In this document: positions 8,427 through 17,077 of the stretch, piece after piece | How positions within the stretch are numbered: position 1 is the first letter of the stretch | How the letters are laid out: the number at the start of each line of letters is the position of its first letter | Assembly (NCBI RefSeq): GCF_040364665.1 | Contig: NZ_BAABWX010000008.1 | Location: 10,750-74,749 of the forward strand | Length of the DNA stretch: 64,000 nucleotides | Source: Cognatishimia sp. WU-CL00825 | GTDB taxonomy: Bacteria > Pseudomonadota > Alphaproteobacteria > Rhodobacterales > Rhodobacteraceae | Reading direction: 5' to 3' | Made by a program: the position numbers and the translations under genes | The notes under the pieces: model-generated | The model's input: only the letters and a program-made list of their open reading frames with translations | Told to the model about the DNA's origin: nothing | Database searches by the model: none

Positions 8427-9626
8427 ATGCCCCTTTCCACGCCAGAATCCATGCCAGAACAGCCGGCCCAAAGCCCGGCCTTGGCCGCCGCCAAGATCGA
8501 AGTGTTTGGCTTTGACGTGGCCGAGATCTCGCAGATCCGCCGCATCCGGGCGATGGCGGCTTTGGGGCATGATGTGCATAGTTTCACCATGCGGCGCGAC
8601 AATATGAATGCCGATTTTCAACCCGATTGGCCCAACACCCATCTTTACGACACGGAAAACGAAAACCTGCCCAAACGGGTGATGGTGGTGGCAAAATCCA
8701 TCCTGAAAATGGCCCGCCATCGCGCCCGCATCCGTGCGGCAGATATGATCTTTGCGCGCAATATGGATATGCTGGCCATCGCCTGGGCCGCGCGCGCTTT
8801 GGCCGGGGCCAGCCAGACGCCGCTGGTCTATGAATGTCTGGACATCAACGGATCGCTGTGCGGGCAGGGGGGCAAAAGCCGCCTGATGCGCGCGGCTGAA
8901 CGGTTTTTACTGCGGCGCACCCAGATGCTGGTGGTCTCGTCTCCGGGCTTTGTCAGACAGTATTTTGAGCCTCTGCAAGGCTATGACGGCCCCTGGGCCT
9001 TGTGGGAGAACAAACTGGCCGCCGGCGCGGCTTTGCCAGAGCGGCCCAAGGCACGCGCGCCGCGCAGGGCCGATCACCCGATCAGAATTGGCTGGGTTGG
9101 CACCATTCGCTGCGCCCCCAGTTTGAAATTGCTGGCGGCGGTGGCGGATCACTTGGGCGCGCAGGTTGAAATCCATATCCACGGCATTGTGCATCACCAT
9201 GCGCTGGCGGGCTTTGATGAAACCATCAATGCACGCGCCAATATGATCTATCACGGGGCTTATGACTATCCGCAGGATCTGGCGCAGATCTATGGCACCT
9301 GTGATGTGGTCTGGGCGCAAGACCTTTGGCAAAGTGGCAATAATTCTGACTGGCTTTTGCCCAATCGCATCTATGAGGCCAGTTGGGCCGGTTGCCCCAG
9401 CATTGCAGTTGCCAGCACCGAAACCGGGCGTCGCGTGGCCGAGGATGATCTGGGCTGGGCCATTGATGCGCCAGAGCCAGATCAGCTGATTGCGCTGTTA
9501 CAGAGCCTATCCATAGAGACGATTGCGGCCAAGGGCCAAGCTTTGCTCGCGCGGCCGGATCGGGATTTTGTGCAATCAAATGACGACATCCAAGATGTCA
9601 TCACCACCGTACAAGAGGGGCTTTAA
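8427..9626 (+). CDS. exoL: ExoL-like glycosyltransferase (GT-B fold)
   Basis: Probably the third glycosyltransferase of the repeat unit, corresponding to ExoL, a glucosyltransferase of succinoglycan synthesis. It is a soluble protein of about 399 aa from the ATG at 8427; an in-frame TTG at 8388 would overlap the preceding gene. The N-terminal half has FGFDVAEISQIRRIRAMAAL and MIFARNMDMLAIAWAA. The C-terminal half has IRIGWVGTIR, then an SDWLLPNRIYEASWAGCPSI segment, the GT4-like donor site with its conserved acidic/Glu-rich loop. It lies in order acyltransferase-exoL-exoA-exoM with gaps of one base or less, a tight operon. The linkage made is inferred from the ExoA/ExoM neighbours. Confidence 0.75.
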   Translation: MPLSTPESMPEQPAQSPALAAAKIEVFGFDVAEISQIRRIRAMAALGHDVHSFTMRRDNMNADFQPDWPNTHLYDTENENLPKRVMVVAKSILKMARHRARIRAADMIFARNMDMLAIAWAARALAGASQTPLVYECLDINGSLCGQGGKSRLMRAAERFLLRRTQMLVVSSPGFVRQYFEPLQGYDGPWALWENKLAAGAALPERPKARAPRRADHPIRIGWVGTIRCAPSLKLLAAVADHLGAQVEIHIHGIVHHHALAGFDETINARANMIYHGAYDYPQDLAQIYGTCDVVWAQDLWQSGNNSDWLLPNRIYEASWAGCPSIAVASTETGRRVAEDDLGWAIDAPEPDQLIALLQSLSIETIAAKGQALLARPDRDFVQSNDDIQDVITTVQEGL

Positions 9627-9627
9627 G

Positions 9628-10635
9628 ATGGTCTATCACTGCACCCATGCGGCCCCTGAAACCATTTTGGTTGCGATCCCCACATTAAACGAAGCGACCC
9701 ATATTGCCGACACGCTAGAGGCGCTTTTGCGCGATGCGCCACAGATGGCAGAGGTGAAAATTGTGGTGGCGGATGGTGGCAGCACGGATGCCACCTGTGA
9801 CATTGTGCGCGACTATGGCGCGCGGCACCCCAATATTCACCTGATCGACAATCCCGATAAATTACAGGCTGCGGCGGTCAACAAAGTGGTCACGGATTGC
9901 GCCGAGCCGCAGCACCGCATTCTGGTGCGGGTGGATGCGCATTCCCACTATAAGCCGGGCTATGTGCTGCGGGTGGCTGACAGCTTGCTGAAACAGGATG
10001 TGGCGGCGCTGGCCACGGTGATGGATTCCGTGGGCGACAGTTGTTTTCAGCGTGGCTCTGCCTGGTCGCTGGAGACAAAACTTGGCTCTGGTGGATCAGG
10101 CCATCGCGGTGGAACAGTCTCTGGTTATGTGGAACATGGCCATCACGCGGGCTTTGATTTGGACATCTGGCGCAAGACCGGCGGCTATAACACGGGTTTT
10201 GTCGCCAATGAGGACGCCGAGCTGGATCACCGGATTGGCTTGGCCGGCGGCAAGATCTGGCTGGATGCCACGATCCGGCTGGATTACGTGATGCGCCCCA
10301 GCCTGGGCAAGCTGGCCAAGCAATATTGGCGCTATGGCAAGGGCCGCGCCCAGACCATTCAAACCCATGGCATGAGGCCAAAGCTGCGCCAGATGGTGCC
10401 GCCGGTGATTTTATTGGTGAATATGGTCTCGCTGATTTTGGCTCTGTTCTGGCCCAAATTGCTGATTTTGCCGCTGCTTTATCTGGGACTGCTGGCGGCG
10501 ATGTCGCTGCAGTTGCTCTTGAAACATCGCAGCCTATGCGCGCTTTGGGCCGGGCCTGCGCTATTGGCGATGCATCAGGCCTGGGGGGCAGGGTTCTTGA
10601 TCCAGCGTTATCTGACAAAGGGGCCGACATCATGA
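9628..10635 (+). CDS. exoA: ExoA-like GT2 glucosyltransferase
   Basis: Resembles ExoA, the enzyme that adds the first glucose (beta-1,3) to lipid-linked galactose in succinoglycan. The GT2 fold shows at the start: ILVAIPTLNEATHIADTLEA, then VVADGGSTDAT, the DxD-like RVDAHSHY, the acceptor-site NEDAELDHRI, and a final W-R-Y-G-K-G-R segment. Two C-terminal hydrophobic segments (about residues 255-310) would anchor it in the membrane, as in ExoA. ATG 9628 is chosen because it has GAGGGG upstream and starts one base after the exoL stop. The stop overlaps the next start as ATGA (10632-10635), indicating translational coupling. Confidence 0.85.
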   Translation: MVYHCTHAAPETILVAIPTLNEATHIADTLEALLRDAPQMAEVKIVVADGGSTDATCDIVRDYGARHPNIHLIDNPDKLQAAAVNKVVTDCAEPQHRILVRVDAHSHYKPGYVLRVADSLLKQDVAALATVMDSVGDSCFQRGSAWSLETKLGSGGSGHRGGTVSGYVEHGHHAGFDLDIWRKTGGYNTGFVANEDAELDHRIGLAGGKIWLDATIRLDYVMRPSLGKLAKQYWRYGKGRAQTIQTHGMRPKLRQMVPPVILLVNMVSLILALFWPKLLILPLLYLGLLAAMSLQLLLKHRSLCALWAGPALLAMHQAWGAGFLIQRYLTKGPTS

Positions 10636-11519
10636 AGATTGATATTTGCATCTGTACCTTTCGCCGTCCCTTTGTGGTGGAAACCCTGAAATCCATCGAG
10701 GCGGCGGATGTGCCCCAGGGGGCCGAGCTGCGTATCATCGTGATCGACAATGACGATACAGCCACCGCCCAAGAGCGCGTGGAAAGCACGGCCGCGACCA
10801 TGACACGCCCCGTGACCTATAGACATGCGCCCGGAGCCAATATCTCGATTGCCCGCAATGCGGGGCTGGATGCGGCGGATGGCGATTGGATCGCCTTTCT
10901 GGATGACGATGAGGTGGTTGAGCCCACTTGGCTGGTGGCGCTGGTGGACCGTCAGCAAGAGACAAATGCCGATGCGGTCTTTGGCCATAGCCGGGCTAAC
11001 TATGGACCCGACGCGCCGGATTGGATGATCAAAGGCGACTTTCATTCGCAATTTGCCGCGCCGCGCGGCGATGTGGTGGAAACCGGCCATACCTGTAATG
11101 CGCTGCTGCGCTGGGGGGATGCCCCCTGGCGGGACGAACGTTTTGCGCTGGAACGGGGTCGATCTGGCGGCGAAGACACCGAATTCTTTTTCCGCCTGCG
11201 CCAGATGGGCGCCAGCTATGCCATCGCAGATGCCTCTATTGTCAGCGAAGATGTGCCGCCTGCGCGCCTGAGCCTCGGCTGGCTGCTGCGCCGCCGGTTC
11301 CGCATTGGTCAAAGCTATGCGGCCTCGGCCCATGGTCTGCCGGCACGGGCCAAGCTGTTGGTTCTGGCATCGCTGAAATCTGCCTATAGTTTCCTGCGCG
11401 CCGGCCTGGCCTTTGGGGCGCAAGACCGCCGCGCCTTTTGGCTGATGCGCGGCACCATGCACGCCGGCGTCTGTGCGGGCTGTTTGAATGTGCGACAACG
11501 GGCGCTTTATGGCAGTTAA
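10632..11519 (+). CDS. exoM: ExoM-like GT2 glycosyltransferase
   Basis: A GT2 enzyme close in pattern to ExoM, the glucosyltransferase that adds the fourth sugar of the succinoglycan unit. It starts MKIDICICTFRRPFVVETL, has RIIVIDNDDTATA and ANISIARNAGLDAADGDWIA, then the DDD motif FLDDDEV for the metal and nucleotide-sugar, and ERGRSGGEDTEFFFRLRQ for acceptor activation. A hydrophobic C-terminal stretch follows. The start is the ATG overlapping the exoA stop; a longer upstream frame exists but lies inside exoA. It is about 295 aa, like ExoM. Confidence 0.83.
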   Translation: MKIDICICTFRRPFVVETLKSIEAADVPQGAELRIIVIDNDDTATAQERVESTAATMTRPVTYRHAPGANISIARNAGLDAADGDWIAFLDDDEVVEPTWLVALVDRQQETNADAVFGHSRANYGPDAPDWMIKGDFHSQFAAPRGDVVETGHTCNALLRWGDAPWRDERFALERGRSGGEDTEFFFRLRQMGASYAIADASIVSEDVPPARLSLGWLLRRRFRIGQSYAASAHGLPARAKLLVLASLKSAYSFLRAGLAFGAQDRRAFWLMRGTMHAGVCAGCLNVRQRALYGS

Positions 11520-11567
11520 TCCAAAGCGACGGGTAGGTAAGGTAAGCGGTATGACAAGGACAGAGCA

Positions 11568-12596
11568 ATGTTAAACGGATTACAATGCGGCCGTGCCGTT
11601 GCCGCGCTGATGGTGGCGGTGTTTCATGCCAATGTTTTTTTGCTGCCCAAGAACTTTTACAATGGCGAAGGTGCCGGCGTCGGCTTTAACTTTGGCTATG
11701 CCGGGGTTGAGTTTTTCTTTGTCCTCTCTGGTTTCATCATGGCCTTGGTGCATCGGCGCGACTTTGGTCAACCGGCGCAAGCCACGCGGTTTTTGCGCAA
11801 ACGCATCTTGCGGATTTACCCCATCTATTGGGTTGTGTTGACCGCGCTTTTGGCGATTTACTTTGCCGCGCCCGGCCGGGGCCCCGAACATGCCCGCGAA
11901 GGCTTTGCCATTCTGACATCCTATCTGCTGTTTCCCACCATCGATGGGCCGATCATGCAGATCGCCTGGACCCTGCAGCACGAGATGTTGTTTTACGCGG
12001 TGTTTACCCTGCTGATCGTGCATATTCGTTGGGGCATGGTCGCCTTTGGCGGCTGGATGCTGGCCTGTGTGATCTCGCTGCCGTTCTGGCCAGAGATGGC
12101 CTATCCGTTTGAATTTGTCCTAAAGGCGCACAACCTGCTGTTCCTGTTCGGCATCCTTGCCGCATTGGTCTATAAACACCTGTCCCAAAACATGGCGCGG
12201 CTGAGTTTCTGGGCCGGAACCCTGCTGTTTTTGGGGATTGGGCTTACCGAAACCATGGGGGGCATGGCCTTGTCTGAAAATATTCGCCCGCTTGGCTATG
12301 GGCTTGGCGCGGCGCTGGCGGTGATCGGATTGGCCCAGGGCAATCTGCCCGCGCCAAACTGGCTGACCTTTTTGGGCAATGCCTCTTATGCGATCTATCT
12401 CGTGCATTTGCCGGTGATGAACATCGCCGCAGTGCCCCTGCGCAAACTAGAGGTGCATACGATGATCCCGCCGCTGGCCATGCTGGCGCTGATAACTGTG
12501 ATTGTAACCATCGCCGGGTCTTTGGCCCATATCTATCTGGAAAAGCCGTTGATTGCGTTTTTTGCCAAACGCGCCGCCAAGAAATCTGCCGCCTGA
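11568..12596 (+). CDS. Second membrane acyltransferase 3 family protein
   Basis: Another acyltransferase-3 family O-acyltransferase, distinct from the one at 7343. It begins LQCGRAVAALMVAVFHANVF, with the family Arg and His. FGYAGVEFFFVLSGFIMA and FLRKRILRIYPIYWVV follow, then about ten membrane helices; the length of 342 aa is normal. It starts 48 bases after exoM and ends 22 bases before the sulfotransferase, so it belongs to the same operon. Two such enzymes suggest two acylation sites or two acyl groups on the exopolysaccharide. Confidence 0.83.
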   Translation: MLNGLQCGRAVAALMVAVFHANVFLLPKNFYNGEGAGVGFNFGYAGVEFFFVLSGFIMALVHRRDFGQPAQATRFLRKRILRIYPIYWVVLTALLAIYFAAPGRGPEHAREGFAILTSYLLFPTIDGPIMQIAWTLQHEMLFYAVFTLLIVHIRWGMVAFGGWMLACVISLPFWPEMAYPFEFVLKAHNLLFLFGILAALVYKHLSQNMARLSFWAGTLLFLGIGLTETMGGMALSENIRPLGYGLGAALAVIGLAQGNLPAPNWLTFLGNASYAIYLVHLPVMNIAAVPLRKLEVHTMIPPLAMLALITVIVTIAGSLAHIYLEKPLIAFFAKRAAKKSAA

Positions 12597-12618
12597 CCCA
12601 ATTGTAAGAAGACACCCT

Positions 12619-13458
12619 ATGTCCCAAGATCAAAGACTGCCGCATTTTATCATCATCGGCGCGATGAAGTCAGGCACCACCAGCCTGTATCGCTATCTCG
12701 CCGAACACCCCGAGGTGGATATGTCGCGCGACAAGGAAACCGATTTCTTTGTCGCCGAAAAAACCTGGGGCAATGGGCTGTCGTGGTATTCAGATCAATG
12801 GGGAACGAGGCCGTTGATCCGGGGGGAGGCCAGCCCAAATTACACCAAGTCGCGTGACTTTGCCGGCGTGCCAGCACGCATTGCTGAGACCTGCCCGGAT
12901 GTGCGGCTGATCTATATTGTGCGTGATCCGGTCAAACGGGCGGTGTCGCAGTTCAAACACAGCTTTATCATTGGCGATATCGACCCTGATATGGCGGATT
13001 TTACCGAAAGCCATGAATATGCGCATATTCTGGATGCGAGCCTTTATGCCCGCCAGCTAGAGGCGTATTTGGCGCATTTCCCCAAGGAAGCGCTTTTGGT
13101 GCTGGATTTTGACGACATGGTGCAAGACCCCCAAGCGGTGATGGATCAGATCACCACCCATATCGGGGCCTCTGCCCGCCAGATCCAAGACAAAGGTGCC
13201 CAGAACGACAGTGCGGAATTATCCCGGGTGCCAGCGCCTATTTTACGCTTTGCGCAATCGCCGCTGGGACGGCGCATCACCGCGCTGATCAGCCGCGAGA
13301 TGCGCGATAAAATCCGCGGACTGCTGGCCTTTGGCAAAAGCCGCAAACCCCCGGTTTTCCCCGCGGATCTGCTGGCCAAGATACAGGCGGATCTGACAGA
13401 GGACACCACCCGGTTTCGTGAGATAACCGGCAGGTCTTTTTCAAACTGGTCTGTGTGA
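12619..13458 (+). CDS. Sulfotransferase (PAPS-dependent)
   Basis: The second sulfotransferase of the window and the last gene of the plus-strand exo operon. The PAPS 5'-phosphosulfate loop is FIIIGAMKSGTTSLYRYL (residues 12-29) and the 3'-phosphate region is RLIYIVRDPVKRAVSQF (about 97-113). Length is 279 aa from ATG 12619; the frame is open further upstream but that part overlaps the acyltransferase gene. It is convergent with exoF, with only 18 bases between stop codons and no terminator hairpin seen. Its position at the end of the exo run argues for sulfation of the same polymer. Confidence 0.85.
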   Translation: MSQDQRLPHFIIIGAMKSGTTSLYRYLAEHPEVDMSRDKETDFFVAEKTWGNGLSWYSDQWGTRPLIRGEASPNYTKSRDFAGVPARIAETCPDVRLIYIVRDPVKRAVSQFKHSFIIGDIDPDMADFTESHEYAHILDASLYARQLEAYLAHFPKEALLVLDFDDMVQDPQAVMDQITTHIGASARQIQDKGAQNDSAELSRVPAPILRFAQSPLGRRITALISREMRDKIRGLLAFGKSRKPPVFPADLLAKIQADLTEDTTRFREITGRSFSNWSV

Positions 13459-13476
13459 ACCCTGGCGGCAGAGCCT

Positions 13477-14682
13477 TTAGTTCGCGCTGGTTTGCACGTC
13501 GGTTCCCACCACCACAATATCGCCGGGCAACAACACGGTGTTGCTGGTGACGGTTTCATTGGCAAAGCGGGCGGCGCGCGGGCCCAGGATCGAGAATTGC
13601 AGGCCAATGCCGCCATCATCCAGCGCCAGACCATTCACATCCCCATAAAGCAGCGCCAATTCACTCAGCGAAATACGGTAGTTCTGCTGCAGGGTATTTA
13701 ACAGATTGCGCGCATCGCGCAGGGCTTCGAGACGGGTTTGATGCTGATCTGACTCGTATCTTTGACGGTTGCGTTCCGCCAAGGAAATCGCGCGGCGCAC
13801 GTTGATCTTGGCGGTTTCGATCGCCAAGAGATCTTCGCGTTCATCCGCCAGACGCTGCACCAGGCCCGAGGTGCGGGTATTGGTGGCCAGACCCTGAGAT
13901 TGCAGGCTGCGGGCCGCATCCAGATCTTCGGATATGCGGGCAATGGTGCTTTCTTTCAGGCCAAGCCGCTCATCCAGAATGCCAATTTGCAATTGGCCTT
14001 CGGCAATTTCCTTATCCCAGGATTTGATCAATATCGCAGCGGTCAGCCGGGCTCGGTCCAGAACTTTGGCCTCGGCTATCAGGCGGTTTTCCAGACCTGG
14101 CAATTCCGAGCGCGGCACAGCCGCCTGCAGATCTTCGGGCAGAACCACCGGGGCCTCTGGCCCGGCCAAAGCCGCCTCAAGGCGGGAAATCCGCGCAGCG
14201 GTATCGGCAATATCTGTGGCCAGGGTGGTCGACCGGCGCCGCGCCGCCAAAGAGGACAATTCCGAATTGCCGCCGGTGGGCGCATCCAATGTTGCCGCGC
14301 CGCCAGACAGGGCCAAAGCCACGCCCACAGTCATGCCCGGGGCAAAGTCAAAACGGCCCCCGCGTTCAATAAAGCCCGAAACGATGATGGGGGCATATTC
14401 CGAGATTTCCACCGACACAAAGGGAATGCCGCTAAAGCCACCTTTGACCATGGCATCGGTGACATCGGCTTCGACCTCGTCAAAGGTCTTGCCATCCGCG
14501 ACAATACTGCCGATTTCTGACAGGCGAATATTGCCATCCAGATCGATGGTCGCGGTCTTTGGGGTCTGCAAAAAGTTGTAATTCAGGGTGATTTGATCCC
14601 CAACGACCAACCGGTATGGATCCGCAGCAAGCGGGGTGGCGCAGATCAGGCTCAGGCCAAGAAGGGTGGATGTCAGTCGCAT
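13477..14682 (-). CDS. exoF: ExoF-type polysaccharide export protein
   Basis: A periplasmic/outer-membrane polysaccharide export protein with a Wza-like poly-export fold, corresponding to ExoF. A signal peptide (MRLTSTLLGLSLICATPLAA) is followed by the poly-export pattern YRLVVGDQITLNYN ... IDLDGNIRLSEIGSIVADGKT. An SLBB-like segment (PIIVSGFIERGGRFDFAPGM) comes next. A long coiled-coil region occupies roughly residues 170-330, then a final SLBB-like stretch. There is no proper lipobox. The start ATG at 14682 has GGGAGAG upstream. It is the last gene of a four-gene minus-strand run (acyltransferase, sulfotransferase, exoQ, exoF). Confidence 0.85.
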   Translation of the reverse strand: MRLTSTLLGLSLICATPLAADPYRLVVGDQITLNYNFLQTPKTATIDLDGNIRLSEIGSIVADGKTFDEVEADVTDAMVKGGFSGIPFVSVEISEYAPIIVSGFIERGGRFDFAPGMTVGVALALSGGAATLDAPTGGNSELSSLAARRRSTTLATDIADTAARISRLEAALAGPEAPVVLPEDLQAAVPRSELPGLENRLIAEAKVLDRARLTAAILIKSWDKEIAEGQLQIGILDERLGLKESTIARISEDLDAARSLQSQGLATNTRTSGLVQRLADEREDLLAIETAKINVRRAISLAERNRQRYESDQHQTRLEALRDARNLLNTLQQNYRISLSELALLYGDVNGLALDDGGIGLQFSILGPRAARFANETVTSNTVLLPGDIVVVGTDVQTSAN

Positions 14683-14751
14683 AGGGTGTTGCTCTCCCAG
14701 GGGCTATTTAAAGGCGTAAAATACACAGCCGTTTGGCTGATAATAAATCTG

Positions 14752-16155
14752 TCATGCCCTGTCTTTCATAGCCTTATGTTTGTTTTCAGATGAATTTGTG
14801 GCGATATGTGGCGCAGAACGGGCGCGCACCGAGGAAAAAGGATGGGCCAGAAAGTCCTCTGCGGCGCGCGGTTTATCCCCTTGAGGATGCAGGCTGCGCC
14901 AATCTTGCTGGGCGCTGACCGCATACATCACCATGACCACAATCATGAACTCATGGCCCCGATACAGCGATGGCCCCAGCAGCGAGGTCAGAATGCTGGC
15001 AAACAGAAACACCAGCCCACAGGCGGCCGGCACAGAGCCATTGTGCATAAACAGCCGCAGCAGACGTTTGCCCGCGGTGTAGATCAGCCAAAACATCGCC
15101 AGCACGCCAGCCCAGCCGGCCGAGACAAAAATCTCGAGCACAAAATTATGAAAGGACACGCTGGTGACCGCCCCGGCGTGTTGGGTCAAAAGCCGTTCGT
15201 GGGCAAAATCGGGGGCCGACCAAAAGGCCGTATAGCCCACCCCAAGCACCGGGTGTTCAGCGGCCACATCCTGGGCCACATCCCACAGCACCGTGCGCCC
15301 GGTCAGGGTGGCATCTTTGCCCACCCCATCCAGCACAATCTGAATCGGATCTAGCCCGGCCACGGTCAGCAATATCGGTCCTAGGGCGATGGCCATGACG
15401 GTCAAAAAGATCAGGGTTGTGGACACGCTCGAGGGAATGCGCCGCACGCAAAGCACCGCCAAAAGCCCGGCCATGGGGGGCACCAGCAAAACCGAGGTCA
15501 TGGATTGTGATAAAATCAACGCCGCAAAGGTCAGCGCCAGGCTGACAAGCGCGGCCAGTTTTAACTTGATGCTGGCCTCGGATCTATACATCAACAGCAT
15601 GGCCAAAGCGGCGACCACGCAGAACAAGGCGCGTTGCCCCAGCATGTTCTTTTGCGAAAACACCCCCATCAGACCGCCCGCCCGACTGTAAACCCGCCAG
15701 GGAAACAGCCCTGTGGCCCAATGCAGCAGCGACAGGATCACGGCGAGGGTCAGCACAAGAAAGATGGCGCGGGTGATGGCGCTGATCGAATAGCGCCAGC
15801 CAAGATAGGTGGCGATGACAAAGGTCATCATCAACTGCACCCCCGACGAGATGCTGCTGGCCGGGGACAGCGACCAGACAACCGAAGCCAGGCAGACCAC
15901 CGGATAGGCCAGCACCGCTTTGTTATCCAGCATCAGGGCAAAGAAATACGGCCACAGCATAATCACCCGCAGCAGGGTGGTGGCATAACACAACAGCCAG
16001 ACCAGCGATTGGCCAAAGCCCAGATGCACCAGCATGTCAGAGCTGGCAATCACCACCAGAAACAGCAAACCCACATCAACCACAGCCCAAAACTGCCCTT
16101 CGCGGCTGCGATCTGCCGGGGCCGCAGAGGAGGGAAAGAGGGCTGTTGAGGTCAT
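14752..16155 (-). CDS. exoQ: ExoQ-type polysaccharide polymerase (O-antigen ligase/polymerase family)
   Basis: A multi-pass inner-membrane protein of 467 aa with about a dozen hydrophobic helices and one larger periplasmic loop. The loop region HPVLGVGYTAFWSAPDFAHER and the following HNFVLEIFVSAGWAGVLAM are typical of the Wzy_C family (O-antigen ligase, ExoQ). It would join lipid-linked repeat units into polymer. The start ATG at 16155 lies 20 bases after the preceding sulfotransferase stop. No strong ribosome binding site is seen, so it may rely on coupling. Confidence 0.85.
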   Translation of the reverse strand: MTSTALFPSSAAPADRSREGQFWAVVDVGLLFLVVIASSDMLVHLGFGQSLVWLLCYATTLLRVIMLWPYFFALMLDNKAVLAYPVVCLASVVWSLSPASSISSGVQLMMTFVIATYLGWRYSISAITRAIFLVLTLAVILSLLHWATGLFPWRVYSRAGGLMGVFSQKNMLGQRALFCVVAALAMLLMYRSEASIKLKLAALVSLALTFAALILSQSMTSVLLVPPMAGLLAVLCVRRIPSSVSTTLIFLTVMAIALGPILLTVAGLDPIQIVLDGVGKDATLTGRTVLWDVAQDVAAEHPVLGVGYTAFWSAPDFAHERLLTQHAGAVTSVSFHNFVLEIFVSAGWAGVLAMFWLIYTAGKRLLRLFMHNGSVPAACGLVFLFASILTSLLGPSLYRGHEFMIVVMVMYAVSAQQDWRSLHPQGDKPRAAEDFLAHPFSSVRARSAPHIATNSSENKHKAMKDRA

Positions 16156-16175
16156 AGGGGTGGCGCTAGCCCTTC

Positions 16176-17000
16176 TTAGGCAAGGGTTTTGGCAAAATCA
16201 TAAAGCGCGATGTCAGGCGCGCAAAGCTCGGTCAGACGCTGCATTTGTGCCTCGGTGTAATCCGGTTTGCGATCCGGGGCCGAATTCAGCTGCGCCATGC
16301 GCAGCTTCACGCCAAACAGATCACGGTAGCTTTGCATGAAATCTTCGATCTGCTCAAGAAATCCCACCAAAGCAAAGGTCGACAGGCGTGTTTTGGCCAG
16401 TTCAATTGCCGCGGGCAGCTCGGCCTCGGGGATGTCATTGCGTCCGGTCAGATAGCGCAGATAGACCCGCGCGTGGCGGCGGGCCACATCACTTTCCAGA
16501 TAGCTATCCAGATCGCCTTGGGTCACGCCGCTGCGTTGGGTCATGCGGTAATTGGACACCATACGCGCCACCGGATCCCGCATCAGGGTGACATATTTAT
16601 AGGTGTCGCCAAAATGTGCATGGGCTTTTTCAGACCAGAACACATGGCCGTGGATCAAGGCTGTGTCCCAGGCCATATGCTGCAAAAACAGCCCTTCGCG
16701 CAGATCAAAGGTCAGCTGGCCCGTGTCCAGATCCTCGTGGCATAGAAAGGCGTCATCCTTGTCAAATTCCATCATCGCCGCCGCGCGGCGGGTCGAGACC
16801 GCATCAATCACCCCAATGCGTTCATTAAACGGCACTGTGGCATACATCGCCTCTGACAAAGACGTGCCGCCACATTTGGGCATGTGAAAATAGACGCTGC
16901 GATGTTTGGGGGCACCGCCGGGAAGGCTGCGGCGGGCGCGCCCTCCGACAATGGAAAGACGCCGTGTCAGACGTTCTTTGAATGGGGCTTTGCGCGCCAT
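16176..17000 (-). CDS. Sulfotransferase family 2-like protein
   Basis: The third sulfotransferase. It differs from the first two in having the Sulfotransfer_2 type P-loop VYFHMPKCGGTSLSEAM (about residues 33-49) and a 3'-phosphate site YVTLMRDPVARMVSNYRM (about 137-154). The N-terminus is basic (MARKAPFKERLTRRLS) with no membrane helix. ATG at 17000 has CAGGAGAG upstream. It lies between exoQ and a membrane acyltransferase in the minus-strand exo run, so the exopolysaccharide is the likely acceptor. In bacteria such proteins are known to sulfate glycans; the site is unknown. Confidence 0.8.
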   Translation of the reverse strand: MARKAPFKERLTRRLSIVGGRARRSLPGGAPKHRSVYFHMPKCGGTSLSEAMYATVPFNERIGVIDAVSTRRAAAMMEFDKDDAFLCHEDLDTGQLTFDLREGLFLQHMAWDTALIHGHVFWSEKAHAHFGDTYKYVTLMRDPVARMVSNYRMTQRSGVTQGDLDSYLESDVARRHARVYLRYLTGRNDIPEAELPAAIELAKTRLSTFALVGFLEQIEDFMQSYRDLFGVKLRMAQLNSAPDRKPDYTEAQMQRLTELCAPDIALYDFAKTLA

Positions 17001-17077
17001 AGCTGCTCTCCTGTTTCACCCGTTTCACGGGCGCTATCTGGTCCTGTTGTCAACACTGCGGCGCAAACCGCAAAAGA

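Noticed and set aside
13459..13476. Possible terminator between convergent sulfotransferase and exoF genes
   Set aside because: Only 18 bases separate the stops and no stem with a T-run could be drawn.
14621..14682. Lipobox in the ExoF-like signal peptide (SLIC)
   Set aside because: Ile before Cys does not fit the lipobox; normal cleavage after LAA is more likely.
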